In this document: piece by piece, positions 45,893 through 56,029 of the stretch
How the letters are laid out: each line of letters opens with the position of its first letter
Position numbering within the stretch: position 1 is the stretch's first letter
Assembly (NCBI RefSeq): GCF_001654455.1
Contig: NZ_CP015772.1
Coordinates: 1,116,001 to 1,180,000, forward strand
Direction of reading: 5' to 3'
Source of the DNA: Niabella ginsenosidivorans
GTDB taxonomy: Bacteria; Bacteroidota; Bacteroidia; Chitinophagales; Chitinophagaceae
Length of the DNA: 64,000 nt
Notes under the pieces: generated by a model
What the model was told of the DNA's origin: nothing
What the model saw: only the letters and a program-made list of their open reading frames with translations
Database searches by the model: none
Translations under genes and position numbers: made by a program

Positions 45893-46378
45893 TGCTGCTC
45901 TTTGTTGTCATGCTGAATCCTAACAAAAATATTTTGCGTTCTTTAGAATGATCAGAAGTGCTGTTGTGCTGAGTCCGAAGCCTGCCCTGGCCCTACCAAC
46001 TTTCCGGCCCGTTCAGGCGGGCATGATTACATTGTAAAAACTGCCCTTCGTCAGGCTGCTAATGACAGATGTGTTATTGTTTTGAAAATCAATCTTTCTT
46101 TTTGTCATGCCGTTCCGATAGTCCGGAATTGTTTCGGCATCTATTTATCGCTCACCTGGGCCCTGAAACAAAAACAGATCCCGGAACAGGTCGGGATGAC
46201 ATCTTCAGGGTGACCCGTAAAAATGATTGTCATTGCCGCATCCGAACTTTCGGATGATTTTGTTTTTACAAATGGAAAAACCCAGGATGACGGTTCTTAT
46301 GCCTCGGTTCACATGCGCCGGTTCGTGTCCTCAAGAAACGGAAAAGAAGTCACTATTGATTATTGACCCAATCCTACC
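45893..46378. other. 486-bp repeat-filled gap inside the injection-system locus
   Basis: No supported gene. Contains repeat R2 copy C (46058-46150) and further short tgacagat/gtcattgcc words. A frame of 62 codons within it (46069-46257) is made of repeat sequence. Confidence 0.7.
46058..46150 (+). repeat. Dispersed repeat R2, copy C
   Basis: Direct copy of the first 90 bp of 44082-44251, differing by a 5-bp insertion and a few substitutions. Copies B and C bracket the three-gene block 44426-45892. Confidence 0.85.
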
Positions 46379-47506
46379 ATGTTAAAAGGAAAAATAAGTA
46401 TTGCCATATTCATTGGTACTCCCGTTCCGGTGCCTGTACCGAACCCGGTCATTGAAGCGCTTTCCAGCGTGGAAGTGAATACGGATACAGGCTCTGCGAG
46501 TGGTTTTCAGCTGGTGTTTAACTTCGATTCTAAATCTCCTTTGAACACTTTGCTCCTGCTGGTGGGACAAACAGGCCCTTTTGTCAGGGTCATTATACAG
46601 GCAACAATAAATGGTACGGATTCGGTGCTGATGGACGGCATGATCACGAATCATCAGCTAACCCCTAATGTGCAAACCGGTGAGTCTGTGTTTACCATTT
46701 CGGGCCGTGACCTGACCTCGGTAATGGATTATATTGATTTTTCAGGATTGCCCTATCCCTGTATGCCGCCCGAGACCCGCGTCCTGCTGATACTGGCCAA
46801 GTATGCGGTGTTTGGGATCATACCGATGGTGATCCCCAGCATTTTTCCGGATATACCGATCGTAACAGAGCAGATACCATCACAACAGGGAAAAGATCTC
46901 GAATATATCACGCAACTGGCTACTGAGAACGGGTATGTCTTTTATATAGAGCCCGGCCCCGTGGTAGGCACCAATGTGGCTTACTGGGGGCCGGAACTGA
47001 AAGTGGGTGTTCCGCAAAAAGCGCTGAACATAAACATGGATGCATATACCAATATTACCAGTTTGAATTTCAGCTTTGATGACAGCAATAAAAGTATGCC
47101 CATTGTTTATATACAGAACCAGCAGACAAGGGCGCCCATTCCTGTTCCCATACCGGATATCAATCCCCTGCAGCCACCACTGGGCTTAATTCCGCCCATA
47201 CCGGTGCAGTTTAATAAGATGACGGATACGGCAAAGCTGAATCCCGTGCAGGCACTGGCAAGAGGGGTTGCTGAAGCATCTTCCTCTTCTGATGCAGTTA
47301 CAGGAACCGGCTCCCTGGATGTGGTACGTTATGGTGCTGTTTTAAAAGCGCGCTCCCTGGTAGGTGTGCGCGGTGCAGGAGATGCTTTTGATGGATTGTA
47401 TTTTGTAAAAAGCGTAAAACATAAAATACAGCGGGGCACCTATACACAGGATTTTACATTAACACGCAACGGGCTGGTGTCTACACTCCCGGTAGTGCCC
47501 GCTTAA
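46379..47506 (+). CDS. eCIS spike hub, gp27/VgrG N-terminal-like protein
   Basis: The 375-residue protein corresponds to the N-terminal half of VgrG/Pvc8 (late control gene D family): SVEVNTDTGSASGFQLVF, VLMDGMITNHQLTPNV, FTISGRDLTSVMD, EYITQLATENGYVFYIEPG, and the terminal KSVKHKIQRGTYTQDFTLTRNG. It forms the trimeric hub on which the spike sits. The OB-fold and spike half is a separate gene 14 bp downstream, so the protein that is one chain in Pvc8/Afp8 is split here. Confidence 0.92.
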   Translation: MLKGKISIAIFIGTPVPVPVPNPVIEALSSVEVNTDTGSASGFQLVFNFDSKSPLNTLLLLVGQTGPFVRVIIQATINGTDSVLMDGMITNHQLTPNVQTGESVFTISGRDLTSVMDYIDFSGLPYPCMPPETRVLLILAKYAVFGIIPMVIPSIFPDIPIVTEQIPSQQGKDLEYITQLATENGYVFYIEPGPVVGTNVAYWGPELKVGVPQKALNINMDAYTNITSLNFSFDDSNKSMPIVYIQNQQTRAPIPVPIPDINPLQPPLGLIPPIPVQFNKMTDTAKLNPVQALARGVAEASSSSDAVTGTGSLDVVRYGAVLKARSLVGVRGAGDAFDGLYFVKSVKHKIQRGTYTQDFTLTRNGLVSTLPVVPA

Positions 47507-47520
47507 TAATCACAATCGTA

Positions 47521-48033
47521 ATGGCTGAAAAATATTATGGTAAATACCGGGGCATGGTGCTGAATAATATCGATCCCATGAACACCGCAAGGTTGTTGGT
47601 CCAGGTACCGGATGTGCTGGGGTTAAGCACTTCCAGCTGGGCACTGCCCTGTGTTCCTTTTGCGGGCGTACAAAGCGGTGTGTTTGTATTACCCATTATT
47701 GGCGCCGGTGTATGGGTGGAATTTGAAGGCGGAAATCCTGATTTTCCCATCTGGACCGGTGGCTTCTGGGGATCCGCAGCTGAAGTGCCCTCCTCCGCTT
47801 TATTAGCGGCGCCCGGTTTACCCAATATTGTATTACAATCTACCAATATGAACGCAGTAGTGATCAGTGATCTGATCGCCGGGCCCAAAGGCGGCATCAT
47901 GCTGCAATCCACTACCGGCGCATTTATTACGGTAAATGACACTGGCATCTATATCGACAACGGCAAAGGCGCCAGCATCAATATGATTGGCCCAACTACA
48001 GATATTAATAAGGGCGCATTAACCATTACCTGA
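47521..48033 (+). CDS. eCIS spike, gp5/baseplate V-like OB-fold protein
   Basis: A 170-residue protein with an N-terminal OB fold (KYRGMVLNNIDPMNTARLLVQVPDV, GAGVWVEFEGGNPDFPIWTGG) and a short C-terminal beta-helix spike (GIMLQSTTGAFITVNDTGIYIDNGKGASINM; quoted words GIMLQSTTG and YIDNGKGASINM). This is the C-terminal half of Pvc8/VgrG as an independent chain. It is 22 bp before the PAAR gene, whose product should sit on its tip. Confidence 0.92.
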   Translation: MAEKYYGKYRGMVLNNIDPMNTARLLVQVPDVLGLSTSSWALPCVPFAGVQSGVFVLPIIGAGVWVEFEGGNPDFPIWTGGFWGSAAEVPSSALLAAPGLPNIVLQSTNMNAVVISDLIAGPKGGIMLQSTTGAFITVNDTGIYIDNGKGASINMIGPTTDINKGALTIT

Positions 48034-48055
48034 ATCATTCATCCGATATAAAAAT

Positions 48056-48376
48056 ATGCCCGGTCCTTTATTACATATGGGAGCAATGGTTCAATGCAGC
48101 CACGGAGGCCAAGCCCAGGCCACATCTCCGGTGCCGAGAGTATTAGTCAGCGGCCAGCCGGTTGTTGTGCAGCCGTTTCCTTATGCGGTTACCGGCTGCC
48201 CGTTTAATGTATCCGGTTCACCCGTGCCCTGTGTTACGGCACAATGGACCACCGGGGCCACGCGGATCCTTTGCAACGGCATGCCGGTGTTATTGATGGA
48301 CAGCCAGGCAATATCGGTTCCGAACGGTACACCTTTAATGATCGTTAGCACCCAGACGCGGGTAATCGGAGTATAA
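48056..48376 (+). CDS. eCIS spike-tip PAAR-like protein
   Basis: A 106-residue PAAR-like protein that caps the spike. It has the MPGPLLHMGAMVQCSHGG start with metal-ligand-type His and Cys, two CPF/PCV turns, and the end NGMPVLLMDSQAI typical of the PAAR/DUF4280 group. It lies between the OB-fold spike and gp25 genes in one operon. Confidence 0.88.
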   Translation: MPGPLLHMGAMVQCSHGGQAQATSPVPRVLVSGQPVVVQPFPYAVTGCPFNVSGSPVPCVTAQWTTGATRILCNGMPVLLMDSQAISVPNGTPLMIVSTQTRVIGV

Positions 48377-48379
48377 ACG

Positions 48380-48730
48380 ATGAATCTTAAATTTCCCATA
48401 CAGTTTGACCAGAACGGAAAAACAGCGGTTGCTGGTTCCGATGGTCATATCTATTCTTTGATAGAGCAGGTCCTGTTTACCACGCCCGGTGAACGGGTGA
48501 ACCGGCCGGACTTTGGCAGCGGGCTGATGCAGCTCGTTTTTGAGCCAAACAGTGATGAACTGGTTGCTGCTACCGAGTTCCTGGTACAGGGCTCTTTGCA
48601 GCAATGGTTGGGCGACCTGATTGAAGTAAACAATGTGCTGGTAGAGAATACAGATGCGGCCGTACAGGTTACTGTGGTGTATACCGTTCGTGCTACCGGG
48701 CAAAACAATACAGCCACTTTTACACGATAA
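48380..48730 (+). CDS. eCIS baseplate protein, gp25-like (Pvc9-like)
   Basis: A 116-residue GPW/gp25 family protein that starts sheath assembly on the baseplate. Characteristic are IEQVLFTTPGERVNRPDFGSGLMQLVFEPN (quoted words TTPGERVNRPDFGSGL) and NVLVENTDAAVQVTVVYTVR at the end. It lies 3 bp after the PAAR gene and 7 bp before the baseplate-J gene. Confidence 0.95.
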   Translation: MNLKFPIQFDQNGKTAVAGSDGHIYSLIEQVLFTTPGERVNRPDFGSGLMQLVFEPNSDELVAATEFLVQGSLQQWLGDLIEVNNVLVENTDAAVQVTVVYTVRATGQNNTATFTR

Positions 48731-48737
48731 AGATCTT

Positions 48738-51275
48738 ATGAATTATTTCTGTTGTGACGAAGAGCGCCGGACCCTGGTCATCAATCATCCTGTATTGAAC
48801 GGGATTGATTACCTGGAAGTGGTGGACAACCCGGAGGATGCCAATGCCATCCGCCAAACAGTGCTGCAGGTATACTTATTAAAGGAAGTAATGCCCGGCA
48901 CTATTACCACAGAGAATATAAGTATAGAAGGCGGGGAACGGATCCGGAATATTGAAGTGCTTTGGGTTTGGGTAGGGCCGGCAGCTACTCCTCCGTCATT
49001 ATCCATGTCTCCTCCCGGCAGCAGCTCAAAGGTGCTGACCGTAAAAGTAAAGGCAGCCGGAGACTTTTCAGTTTACCAGTTACGCCTGATCAACCTGGAG
49101 ACAGAAAATTTTGATCCCATATTATCATCTGTCGATTTTTCTTTTAAGGTTGTATGTGATAATGAATTTGATTGCAGCCCGCAATGTACCTGCACAGAGC
49201 CAATGGCAAAAGAGCCGGATATTAATTACCTGGTAAAAGACTACAGCAGTTTTAAACAATTGATGCTTGACCGCATGGCGCTTTTGCTGCCCCGGTGGCA
49301 GGAGCGGAACGCGGCAGACCCCGGCATCATGCTGGTTGAGTTGCTGGCCTATGTAGGCGATTATTTAAGCTACCGGCAGGACGCCATCGCTACCGAAGCT
49401 TACCTGGGCACAGCACGTAAGCGGATATCGGTAAGAAGACATGCCCGCCTGGTGGATTATCGCATGCACGATGGGGCAAATGCCCGTACCTGGGTACATT
49501 TTGAAGTAGCAGAAGGAATCACCAACCTGCAAATAAAAAAAACCTGTAATGGTGCAGCTACGTCGCTCCTTACAAGATCGCCGCGGTTACCATTGATTTC
49601 GGTTCCAGGCACAGAGCCCGTTGAAATGGCAATGAAAGAAGGGGCGCTGGTATTTGAGCTCCTGCACGATGCCACACTCGATGCCCGCAATAATATCTTT
49701 TATTTCTATACATGGGGAAATAAAAGCTGCTCACTGCAAACAGGTGCTGTAACGGCTACTTTTGATACACACTTATTAGCCTTGAAACCCGGTCAGGTGC
49801 TTATTTTCGAAGAAATTGCCGGGCCGCGCACCGGCAAAAAAAGCGATGCAGATCCCAATCACCGTCACCCGGTTAAGGTTACATCAGTTTCTTATCAGTC
49901 GGATCCTGTAGGAAATCCTTATGGCGTGCCGCCCGATAATACTCCAAGACCGGTAACCGTAGTAGAATGGGCGGCTGCCGATGCGCTTCCCTTTGATCTG
50001 TGCATCAATACGGTTGATGAAAACGGAGATGCCATAGTGGTGAGCGCAGCCATAGGCAATAATATACTGGTGGATCATGGCTATACATTGCCCCCGGAAC
50101 AATTGCCCGGTGTGCCCGAAGCACAACAGGCTGTGCTTGTTAAGAATACCTCCTGTGATCCCTGCAAAGAGCAGGTCTATAGTAATACACCGGCAAGATA
50201 CAACCCGGAGCTAAAGCAGTACCCGGTAACCCGGGCTGTTCCCTGTCCGGCAGATCCGTCTTCTGCATACTCATTAATCAATGCAGATCCCACGGAAGCC
50301 AGTCCTGCCGTTGTCATCAGGGAATTACCTGTAAATGAAACATGGACACCGCTGAATGACCTGCTGAGCAGTAACAGCAATGACAAAAATTTTGTGGTGG
50401 AAACGGAGTCGGACGGTGTGTCTTACCTGCGTTTCGGGAATGATGTGCAGGGAAAGTTCCCCGCTGCCGGCAGCGTGCTCCAGGCGGTCTATCGTATTGG
50501 AAATGGGCTATCAGGAAATATCGGTTCGGAGGCGCTGCAACATATTGTAACGGCAGATCCTGCACTCACTGCATTAAATATCCAACAGGTTCGTAATCCC
50601 CTGCCGGCTGTCGGTGGTGTGGATCCGGAAAGCATAGAAGAGGTGCGGAACCGTGCCCCCATTGCTTTTCGTAAGCAGGAAAGAGCCGTGACGATGGAGG
50701 ATTATGAAACTGTTTCCCAACGGCTGTTTACCGGTGTGCAAAAGAGTACCGCTGCCCAGCGATGGACGGGAAGCTGGCGCACTGTCTTTCTTACGGTAGA
50801 CCGGCTGGGTGGTCAGCAGGTTGATGAAACCTTTAAAAATGCTTTAATAGCTGCTGTTGAAAAATACCGGATGGCAGGCGAGGACGTGGAAGCAGAGAAT
50901 CCTGTTTTTGTTTCTCTGGAAATAGATATTACAGTATGTGTAAGGACTGACTATCTCAGGAGCCAGGTAAAACAGGCGGTAGCTGAAATGTTGAGTACCC
51001 GTGAGCTGCCCGGTGGCCGTAAGGGTGTCTTTCATCCGGATAACTTCAGCTTTGGACAGCCCGTCTACCTGAGCGCCGTTTATGCGGCTGCCCAGCAGGT
51101 AGCCGGTGTTTATTCCATTACCATTACAAAGTTTCAGCGTCAGGGGCAGGCAGCCAGCAATGCTTTGTCCAGTGGCGTTCTGACCATCGGCCGCAATGAA
51201 ATAGCCCGTTTGGATAATGACCCCAACTTCAGGGAGCATGGGGTGCTGAATATAACCCTGCAGGGTGGAAAATAA
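48738..51275 (+). CDS. eCIS baseplate wedge protein, J-type (Pvc11-like)
   Basis: An 845-residue putative baseplate assembly protein. The start at 48738 (MNYFCCDEERRTL) is 7 bp after the gp25 stop; an earlier in-frame ATG at 48654 would overlap gp25 by 77 bp and is not preferred. The hallmark block DYSSFKQLMLDRMALLLPRWQ, DPGIMLVELLAYVGDYLSYRQD and TARKRISVRRHARLVDYR occupies about 175-265, and the J-type core (RNRAPIAFRKQERAVTMEDYE) is near 655. It builds the baseplate ring. Confidence 0.93.
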   Translation: MNYFCCDEERRTLVINHPVLNGIDYLEVVDNPEDANAIRQTVLQVYLLKEVMPGTITTENISIEGGERIRNIEVLWVWVGPAATPPSLSMSPPGSSSKVLTVKVKAAGDFSVYQLRLINLETENFDPILSSVDFSFKVVCDNEFDCSPQCTCTEPMAKEPDINYLVKDYSSFKQLMLDRMALLLPRWQERNAADPGIMLVELLAYVGDYLSYRQDAIATEAYLGTARKRISVRRHARLVDYRMHDGANARTWVHFEVAEGITNLQIKKTCNGAATSLLTRSPRLPLISVPGTEPVEMAMKEGALVFELLHDATLDARNNIFYFYTWGNKSCSLQTGAVTATFDTHLLALKPGQVLIFEEIAGPRTGKKSDADPNHRHPVKVTSVSYQSDPVGNPYGVPPDNTPRPVTVVEWAAADALPFDLCINTVDENGDAIVVSAAIGNNILVDHGYTLPPEQLPGVPEAQQAVLVKNTSCDPCKEQVYSNTPARYNPELKQYPVTRAVPCPADPSSAYSLINADPTEASPAVVIRELPVNETWTPLNDLLSSNSNDKNFVVETESDGVSYLRFGNDVQGKFPAAGSVLQAVYRIGNGLSGNIGSEALQHIVTADPALTALNIQQVRNPLPAVGGVDPESIEEVRNRAPIAFRKQERAVTMEDYETVSQRLFTGVQKSTAAQRWTGSWRTVFLTVDRLGGQQVDETFKNALIAAVEKYRMAGEDVEAENPVFVSLEIDITVCVRTDYLRSQVKQAVAEMLSTRELPGGRKGVFHPDNFSFGQPVYLSAVYAAAQQVAGVYSITITKFQRQGQAASNALSSGVLTIGRNEIARLDNDPNFREHGVLNITLQGGK

Positions 51276-51281
51276 ATTATT

Positions 51282-53963
51282 ATGTTGAACAAATCGGATA
51301 CCTGTCATTTTTGCGAAGGGCTGTCGGTACAAACACCGGTTAGGATCGATAACCGCAGCGGGTTATCTGCCATTGCTTACAGGGTGGGAACGCATTCCAC
51401 ATTTAAGCAAAGCCTGCTGGCACGCTTATCATTGATCGATCATCCGCTGCTGAACAGGCTGACCAACCGGACAGATGACGATTTTACGATAGCCTGGCTG
51501 GATGCATTTTCAGTAATAGGAGATGTGCTTACTTTTTACCAGGAACGGGTTGCCAATGAATCGTATTTACAAACAGCCACCGAGCGTTTCTCCGTTTTAC
51601 AACTGGCCCGTTTAATCGGATATGAGCTGAGGCCGGGTGTTGCCGCAACCACCTGTATTGCATTTATAGTAGAAAATGCAAACGGCGTTTTGGGGCCGGT
51701 ATTGCCGGCTAATCAATTATCCAATCACCTGGTGCCCTTACCACCGGTATCCATAGAAAAAGGCATTAAAATTCAGAGTATTCCCGGCCCCGGTGAAAAA
51801 GTACAAACCTACGAAACCATTGAATCTATTGAGGGACGGCCGGAATGGAATGATATGCATCCGCGGATGTCACAGCCGCAAAACCCGTTAAATGACGGGC
51901 TGTTGCTGTTGCAACAAACCAATAATAATCTTAAGAAAGGAGATGCGCTGCTCATTCGTAAACAGGACGGGAGCAATGATCTGAAAACCATTCTGAATTG
52001 TACAACAGACGAGGAGTTAAAAACCACAAGGGTAGACATCGGTCTTTCTCCTGTTTTACCTGTTTACAATAAACCGGCATTGGAGTACGCTGTTTTCAGC
52101 CAGTTCTACAGTTCAGCCTTATTGACAGGGAGCACCGTAAATAACCTGATCAATAAATCGTGGAGGGAAGCCGATCTGTCGGCCCTGGTAAAAGCAAATA
52201 AATGGGCGGTTACCGCTGCGGTTCAGAGCATCAATACGATTTCCGGGACATTGCAGCCCCCCGCTGAAGCGGAAGTATATGTGATGCGGAAAAATGCCCA
52301 GGTGTTTGGCTATAACGCCGCAAAAAAAGTGACCTATGATTCCGGTGGTAAACCCAATGATCCGGAAAGCTGGACCGAACGGGATCATAACGAAACACCC
52401 GGGATCTTATATCTTGACAATAAATATGAAGAAGTATTATCTGGTAGTTATATTGTCATTCAAAACCCGGTTACCACCCCTTCACTTAAATATTATAAGG
52501 TGGATAGTGCGCATATTATGGCGTTAACGCGTTACGGGATCAGCACCAAAACCACACAACTAAAACTGATACCGGAAGATCAATGGTGGGGAACGGGCAC
52601 AACACTTGCCGCTATCCGCAATGCAACGGTATATATTCAAAGTGAAAAACTGGAGCTGGCGCCATTGCCTCTTGAAGATATTGTTACAGGCGATGCTTTA
52701 ACCCTGGATCGTTATTATCCGGGATTGAAGGAAGGTCAGCAGGTGGTGCTGAGTGGTGAATGCAGCGATCTTCCGGGTGTGGCTAACAGCGAATTGCTTA
52801 CATTGAAAAGTATCAATGTGATTCAGGGATTTACTGATCTGGAATTCCGGCAATCGCTGATGTATAACTATATCCGTAAATCCGTAACTATAAATGCAAA
52901 TGTGGCAAAGGCCACACATGGCGAAACAACGGAAGAGATACTGGGCAGTGGTAATGCCGGGCGTACCTTTCAGAAATTTACATTAAAACAGCCCCCGCTT
53001 ACATTTGTCAGTGCCGCTACCAGCAGCGGTATACAATCTACCCTGGAGATCAGGGTGAATAATCTGCTGTGGAAGGAAGTGGACTATTTCCCGGATCACG
53101 GTCCTGATGAACGCATCTACATTACCCGGAGAGATAATGAGGGTAACACTACGGTTATTTTTGGAGATGGTATTACAGGAGCAAGGTTACCCAGCGGCTC
53201 CCAGAATATAAAAGCTACTTACCGGAAAGGGATCGGAACAGCCGGACTGGTAGCTGCCAACCAGTTGTCGCAACTGGTAACAAAGCCACTTGGCGTAAAG
53301 TCGGCTGTGAACCCTGTTGCACCTACAGGGGCGGAAGATCCCGAGAACCTGGATGCTGCCCGTAATAACGCAGGTCTCACCATCCGGGCGCTGGACAGGA
53401 TCGTTTCCTTACAGGATTATGAAGACTTTGCCAGGGCATTTGCCGGTATTGATAAGGCGCTGGCCAGCTGGACCTGGCTGAACGGGAAACGCCAGGTGTT
53501 TATAACCGTTGCCGGCAGTAAGGGCCAGGCGGTAAAAAAATCGGACGATCTGTATACAAAACTGGTGACAGCCATTAAAAACGCCGGTAATCCAAGGGTT
53601 GCCATATGGCTGGGCACCTATTCCCCCCGGTTTTTTCGTATAGCTGCGGGAATCATTCCCGGCCCGGAATATTTACCGGCGGAAGTGCTCACAGCCGTTG
53701 AAGAAAATTTACGGGTGGCCTTCTCTTTTGAAAACAGACGTTTTGCACAGCCGGTCACTTACAGCGAGGTAGTTACCTGCATACAGCAGACGGCAGGAGT
53801 GGTTGCTGTAGACATTGATGCCTTGTACCGGACGGAAGATAGTACCGCAGGCATTCAGTATTTTATTGATGCGGCTCTGCCCAGGATAACGGCAACGGAT
53901 CTGTTTGCTGCGGAATTATTAACACTTGATCCCACTCCTGTTGATTTAAAAATAATACAATGA
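51282..53963 (+). CDS. eCIS second J-type baseplate wedge protein (Pvc12-like)
   Basis: An 893-residue paralogue of the preceding protein, with the N-terminal block ending FSVIGDVLTFYQERVANESYL, FSVLQLARLIGYELRPGVAA, and the J-type block NAGLTIRALDRIVSLQDYEDFARAF. It begins 6 bp after the previous stop and overlaps the next start as ATGA. A CxxC pair (CHFC) opens the N-terminus, reminiscent of the CC at the start of its partner. It is expected to form the wedge heterodimer. Confidence 0.9.
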   Translation: MLNKSDTCHFCEGLSVQTPVRIDNRSGLSAIAYRVGTHSTFKQSLLARLSLIDHPLLNRLTNRTDDDFTIAWLDAFSVIGDVLTFYQERVANESYLQTATERFSVLQLARLIGYELRPGVAATTCIAFIVENANGVLGPVLPANQLSNHLVPLPPVSIEKGIKIQSIPGPGEKVQTYETIESIEGRPEWNDMHPRMSQPQNPLNDGLLLLQQTNNNLKKGDALLIRKQDGSNDLKTILNCTTDEELKTTRVDIGLSPVLPVYNKPALEYAVFSQFYSSALLTGSTVNNLINKSWREADLSALVKANKWAVTAAVQSINTISGTLQPPAEAEVYVMRKNAQVFGYNAAKKVTYDSGGKPNDPESWTERDHNETPGILYLDNKYEEVLSGSYIVIQNPVTTPSLKYYKVDSAHIMALTRYGISTKTTQLKLIPEDQWWGTGTTLAAIRNATVYIQSEKLELAPLPLEDIVTGDALTLDRYYPGLKEGQQVVLSGECSDLPGVANSELLTLKSINVIQGFTDLEFRQSLMYNYIRKSVTINANVAKATHGETTEEILGSGNAGRTFQKFTLKQPPLTFVSAATSSGIQSTLEIRVNNLLWKEVDYFPDHGPDERIYITRRDNEGNTTVIFGDGITGARLPSGSQNIKATYRKGIGTAGLVAANQLSQLVTKPLGVKSAVNPVAPTGAEDPENLDAARNNAGLTIRALDRIVSLQDYEDFARAFAGIDKALASWTWLNGKRQVFITVAGSKGQAVKKSDDLYTKLVTAIKNAGNPRVAIWLGTYSPRFFRIAAGIIPGPEYLPAEVLTAVEENLRVAFSFENRRFAQPVTYSEVVTCIQQTAGVVAVDIDALYRTEDSTAGIQYFIDAALPRITATDLFAAELLTLDPTPVDLKIIQ

Positions 53964-56029
53964 GTTTTGATAAAGAGGCTTTATTTAAGCTGTTGCCCGC
54001 CTTCAACAGGATGCGCGATCAGAAGATCGGGAACAGCCTGCTCCCGGCCGGAAGCCCGGAGGGCGCCTCCATTGACGGACCGCTCAAAGCCCTGCTGGGG
54101 CTGATCAGCGAGCAGATCGCTGTGCTGGAAGAGAACCTGGATCAGTTGTATGATGATCAGTTTATTGAAACCTGTGCAGAATGGGTGGTGCCCTACATCG
54201 GGGAACTGGTAGGAACCCGCAGCCTCATTGACTTTCCGGAGGCGCCTTTCAGTCAGCGTGCACAGGTAGCCAATACAATTGGTTACCGCAGAAGGAAAGG
54301 AACCGCTTCCATTATTGAAGAGCTGGCACGGGATGTAACAGGGTGGACAGCAAACGTGGTGGAGTATTTCCAGTTGCTGGCAACCACACAATACCTCAAT
54401 CACCTGAGGCCCGGTAATTTATCCGTAAGCCCGCTGCGCAATTGGGAACAACTGGAATATATACATACCCCTTTTGACAAACTGACCCGCACGGCGGATA
54501 CACGGAACATTTCCTTAAAACAGGGAAAATACAATATTCCGAATATCGGTATTTTTCTCTGGCGCATCGATGACTATTCGGTTACCCATGCCCCGGCTTA
54601 TAAGGTAGATAACCTGCGGTATAAATTTGATGCCTTAGGAAAAGATGTTCAATTGTATAATCATTCCGCCCCGGAAAAAGAAATCACGCATCTGGCAGAC
54701 TCGCTCAATGTTCCGGCGCCGCTTAACCGGCTGATCACCCATTATTACAGGGATCAGTATTATGGAGTGGATAAAAGCATTTTTGTTTTCGGCGTTAACG
54801 ATGTAAGTATTTGTAATTTATCGGATGCCACAGACGGAACCGGTAACTGGGTGAATATGCCGGATGGGAAAGTAGCAGTGGACCCGGTATTGGGGCGCAT
54901 TGCCTTTCCTGCTGCGCTGGCTCCGGCTGAAAAAGTATACGTAAATTATTTTTATGGCTCAGGCTATACAATAGGAGGAGGTGAATATACCCGGGAGGCT
55001 GATTTTTTGAAGGGTGATTTTACAACAATAAAAGTGCCGGCAGATCAGCCTACTATACAGGCAGCTTTAAATGAACTGGCAGCTATTGGTGGGATCATTG
55101 AAATTACCAACAATGAATATTATATAGAAACGCCGGTAGTGCAGATCGCCGCCGGTAAGAAAATAGAGATCAGGGCTGCCGAAAAGCAACGGCCCGTACT
55201 GGTACTGGATGCCGATATGGAAATAGCGGGTGGAGAGAACGCATCGTTATCAATAAACGGATTACTGGTAAGCGGAGGTTGTTTAAGGGCGCCCGTAACA
55301 AATGGAGATGGCGCTCTCAATCAACTGGCAACTTTATTCCTCAGCCATTGTACATTGGTTCCCGGCGATACATTGCCTGTTGGAACTGTGCCGGCACAAA
55401 TGGCGCAGCCCCGCCTGATTATAGAAGCCGATGGAGTAAATGTAATGATTGAACGATCCGTTACAGGCCCCATACGGTCTGCGGATACGGCTAAAATACA
55501 GATCAGCGATTCCATTGTGGATGCCGGCGACCGCTCGGAAATAGCTTACAGCGGAATTAACGGGCCTTTAAGTTACGGAGCAGAATTGAGCACCGGCAAT
55601 GTAACGATCATTGGAAATGTGTTTACACGGATCATGCGACTGGCCGTCAATACGATCTTTTTTGCCAAACAGAATGAGGCTTACAATAATGAATTTGTAG
55701 TAGCAGCAGAACGCCTGCAGGAAGGTTGTGTCCGTTTTTCTTATGTTCCTATACCTTCAAGGGTGCCCCGGAAATTCCAATGCCATCCTGATAGCAATGA
55801 TGATGCGGTGCTGGTTACGCCCATATTTAATTCCCTGAAGTATGGTGATCCTGATTATTGTCAGCTAAACAATCGCTCTGCGGAGGTAATAACAAAGGGG
55901 GCCGATAATGAAGCTGAAATAGGCGTGTTCAGGAACCTTTATCAGCCGCAACGGGTACAGAATTTACAGATACGCCTTAATGAATACCTGAGGTTCGGAC
56001 TGGAAGCGGGTATTTTTTACGCTTCCTGA
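53960..56029 (+). CDS. eCIS tail-protein-I-like baseplate protein with beta-helix C-terminal half
   Basis: A 689-residue protein overlapping the previous gene by 4 bp. The N-terminal 170 residues (SFDKEALFKLLPAFNRMRD, LYDDQFIETCAEWVVPYIGELVGT, QVANTIGYRRRKGTASIIEELARDVTG) resemble phage tail protein I / P2 gpI. Residues about 350-560 read as beta-helix-like strands (TIQAALNELAAIGGIIEITNNEYY, IEIRAAEKQRPVLVL). It probably closes the baseplate and carries an exposed head domain. It ends the third block. Confidence 0.85.
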   Translation: MSFDKEALFKLLPAFNRMRDQKIGNSLLPAGSPEGASIDGPLKALLGLISEQIAVLEENLDQLYDDQFIETCAEWVVPYIGELVGTRSLIDFPEAPFSQRAQVANTIGYRRRKGTASIIEELARDVTGWTANVVEYFQLLATTQYLNHLRPGNLSVSPLRNWEQLEYIHTPFDKLTRTADTRNISLKQGKYNIPNIGIFLWRIDDYSVTHAPAYKVDNLRYKFDALGKDVQLYNHSAPEKEITHLADSLNVPAPLNRLITHYYRDQYYGVDKSIFVFGVNDVSICNLSDATDGTGNWVNMPDGKVAVDPVLGRIAFPAALAPAEKVYVNYFYGSGYTIGGGEYTREADFLKGDFTTIKVPADQPTIQAALNELAAIGGIIEITNNEYYIETPVVQIAAGKKIEIRAAEKQRPVLVLDADMEIAGGENASLSINGLLVSGGCLRAPVTNGDGALNQLATLFLSHCTLVPGDTLPVGTVPAQMAQPRLIIEADGVNVMIERSVTGPIRSADTAKIQISDSIVDAGDRSEIAYSGINGPLSYGAELSTGNVTIIGNVFTRIMRLAVNTIFFAKQNEAYNNEFVVAAERLQEGCVRFSYVPIPSRVPRKFQCHPDSNDDAVLVTPIFNSLKYGDPDYCQLNNRSAEVITKGADNEAEIGVFRNLYQPQRVQNLQIRLNEYLRFGLEAGIFYAS

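Noticed and set aside
46069-46257. 62-codon frame in the gap before the spike hub gene
   Set aside because: Lies within repeat R2 copy C.
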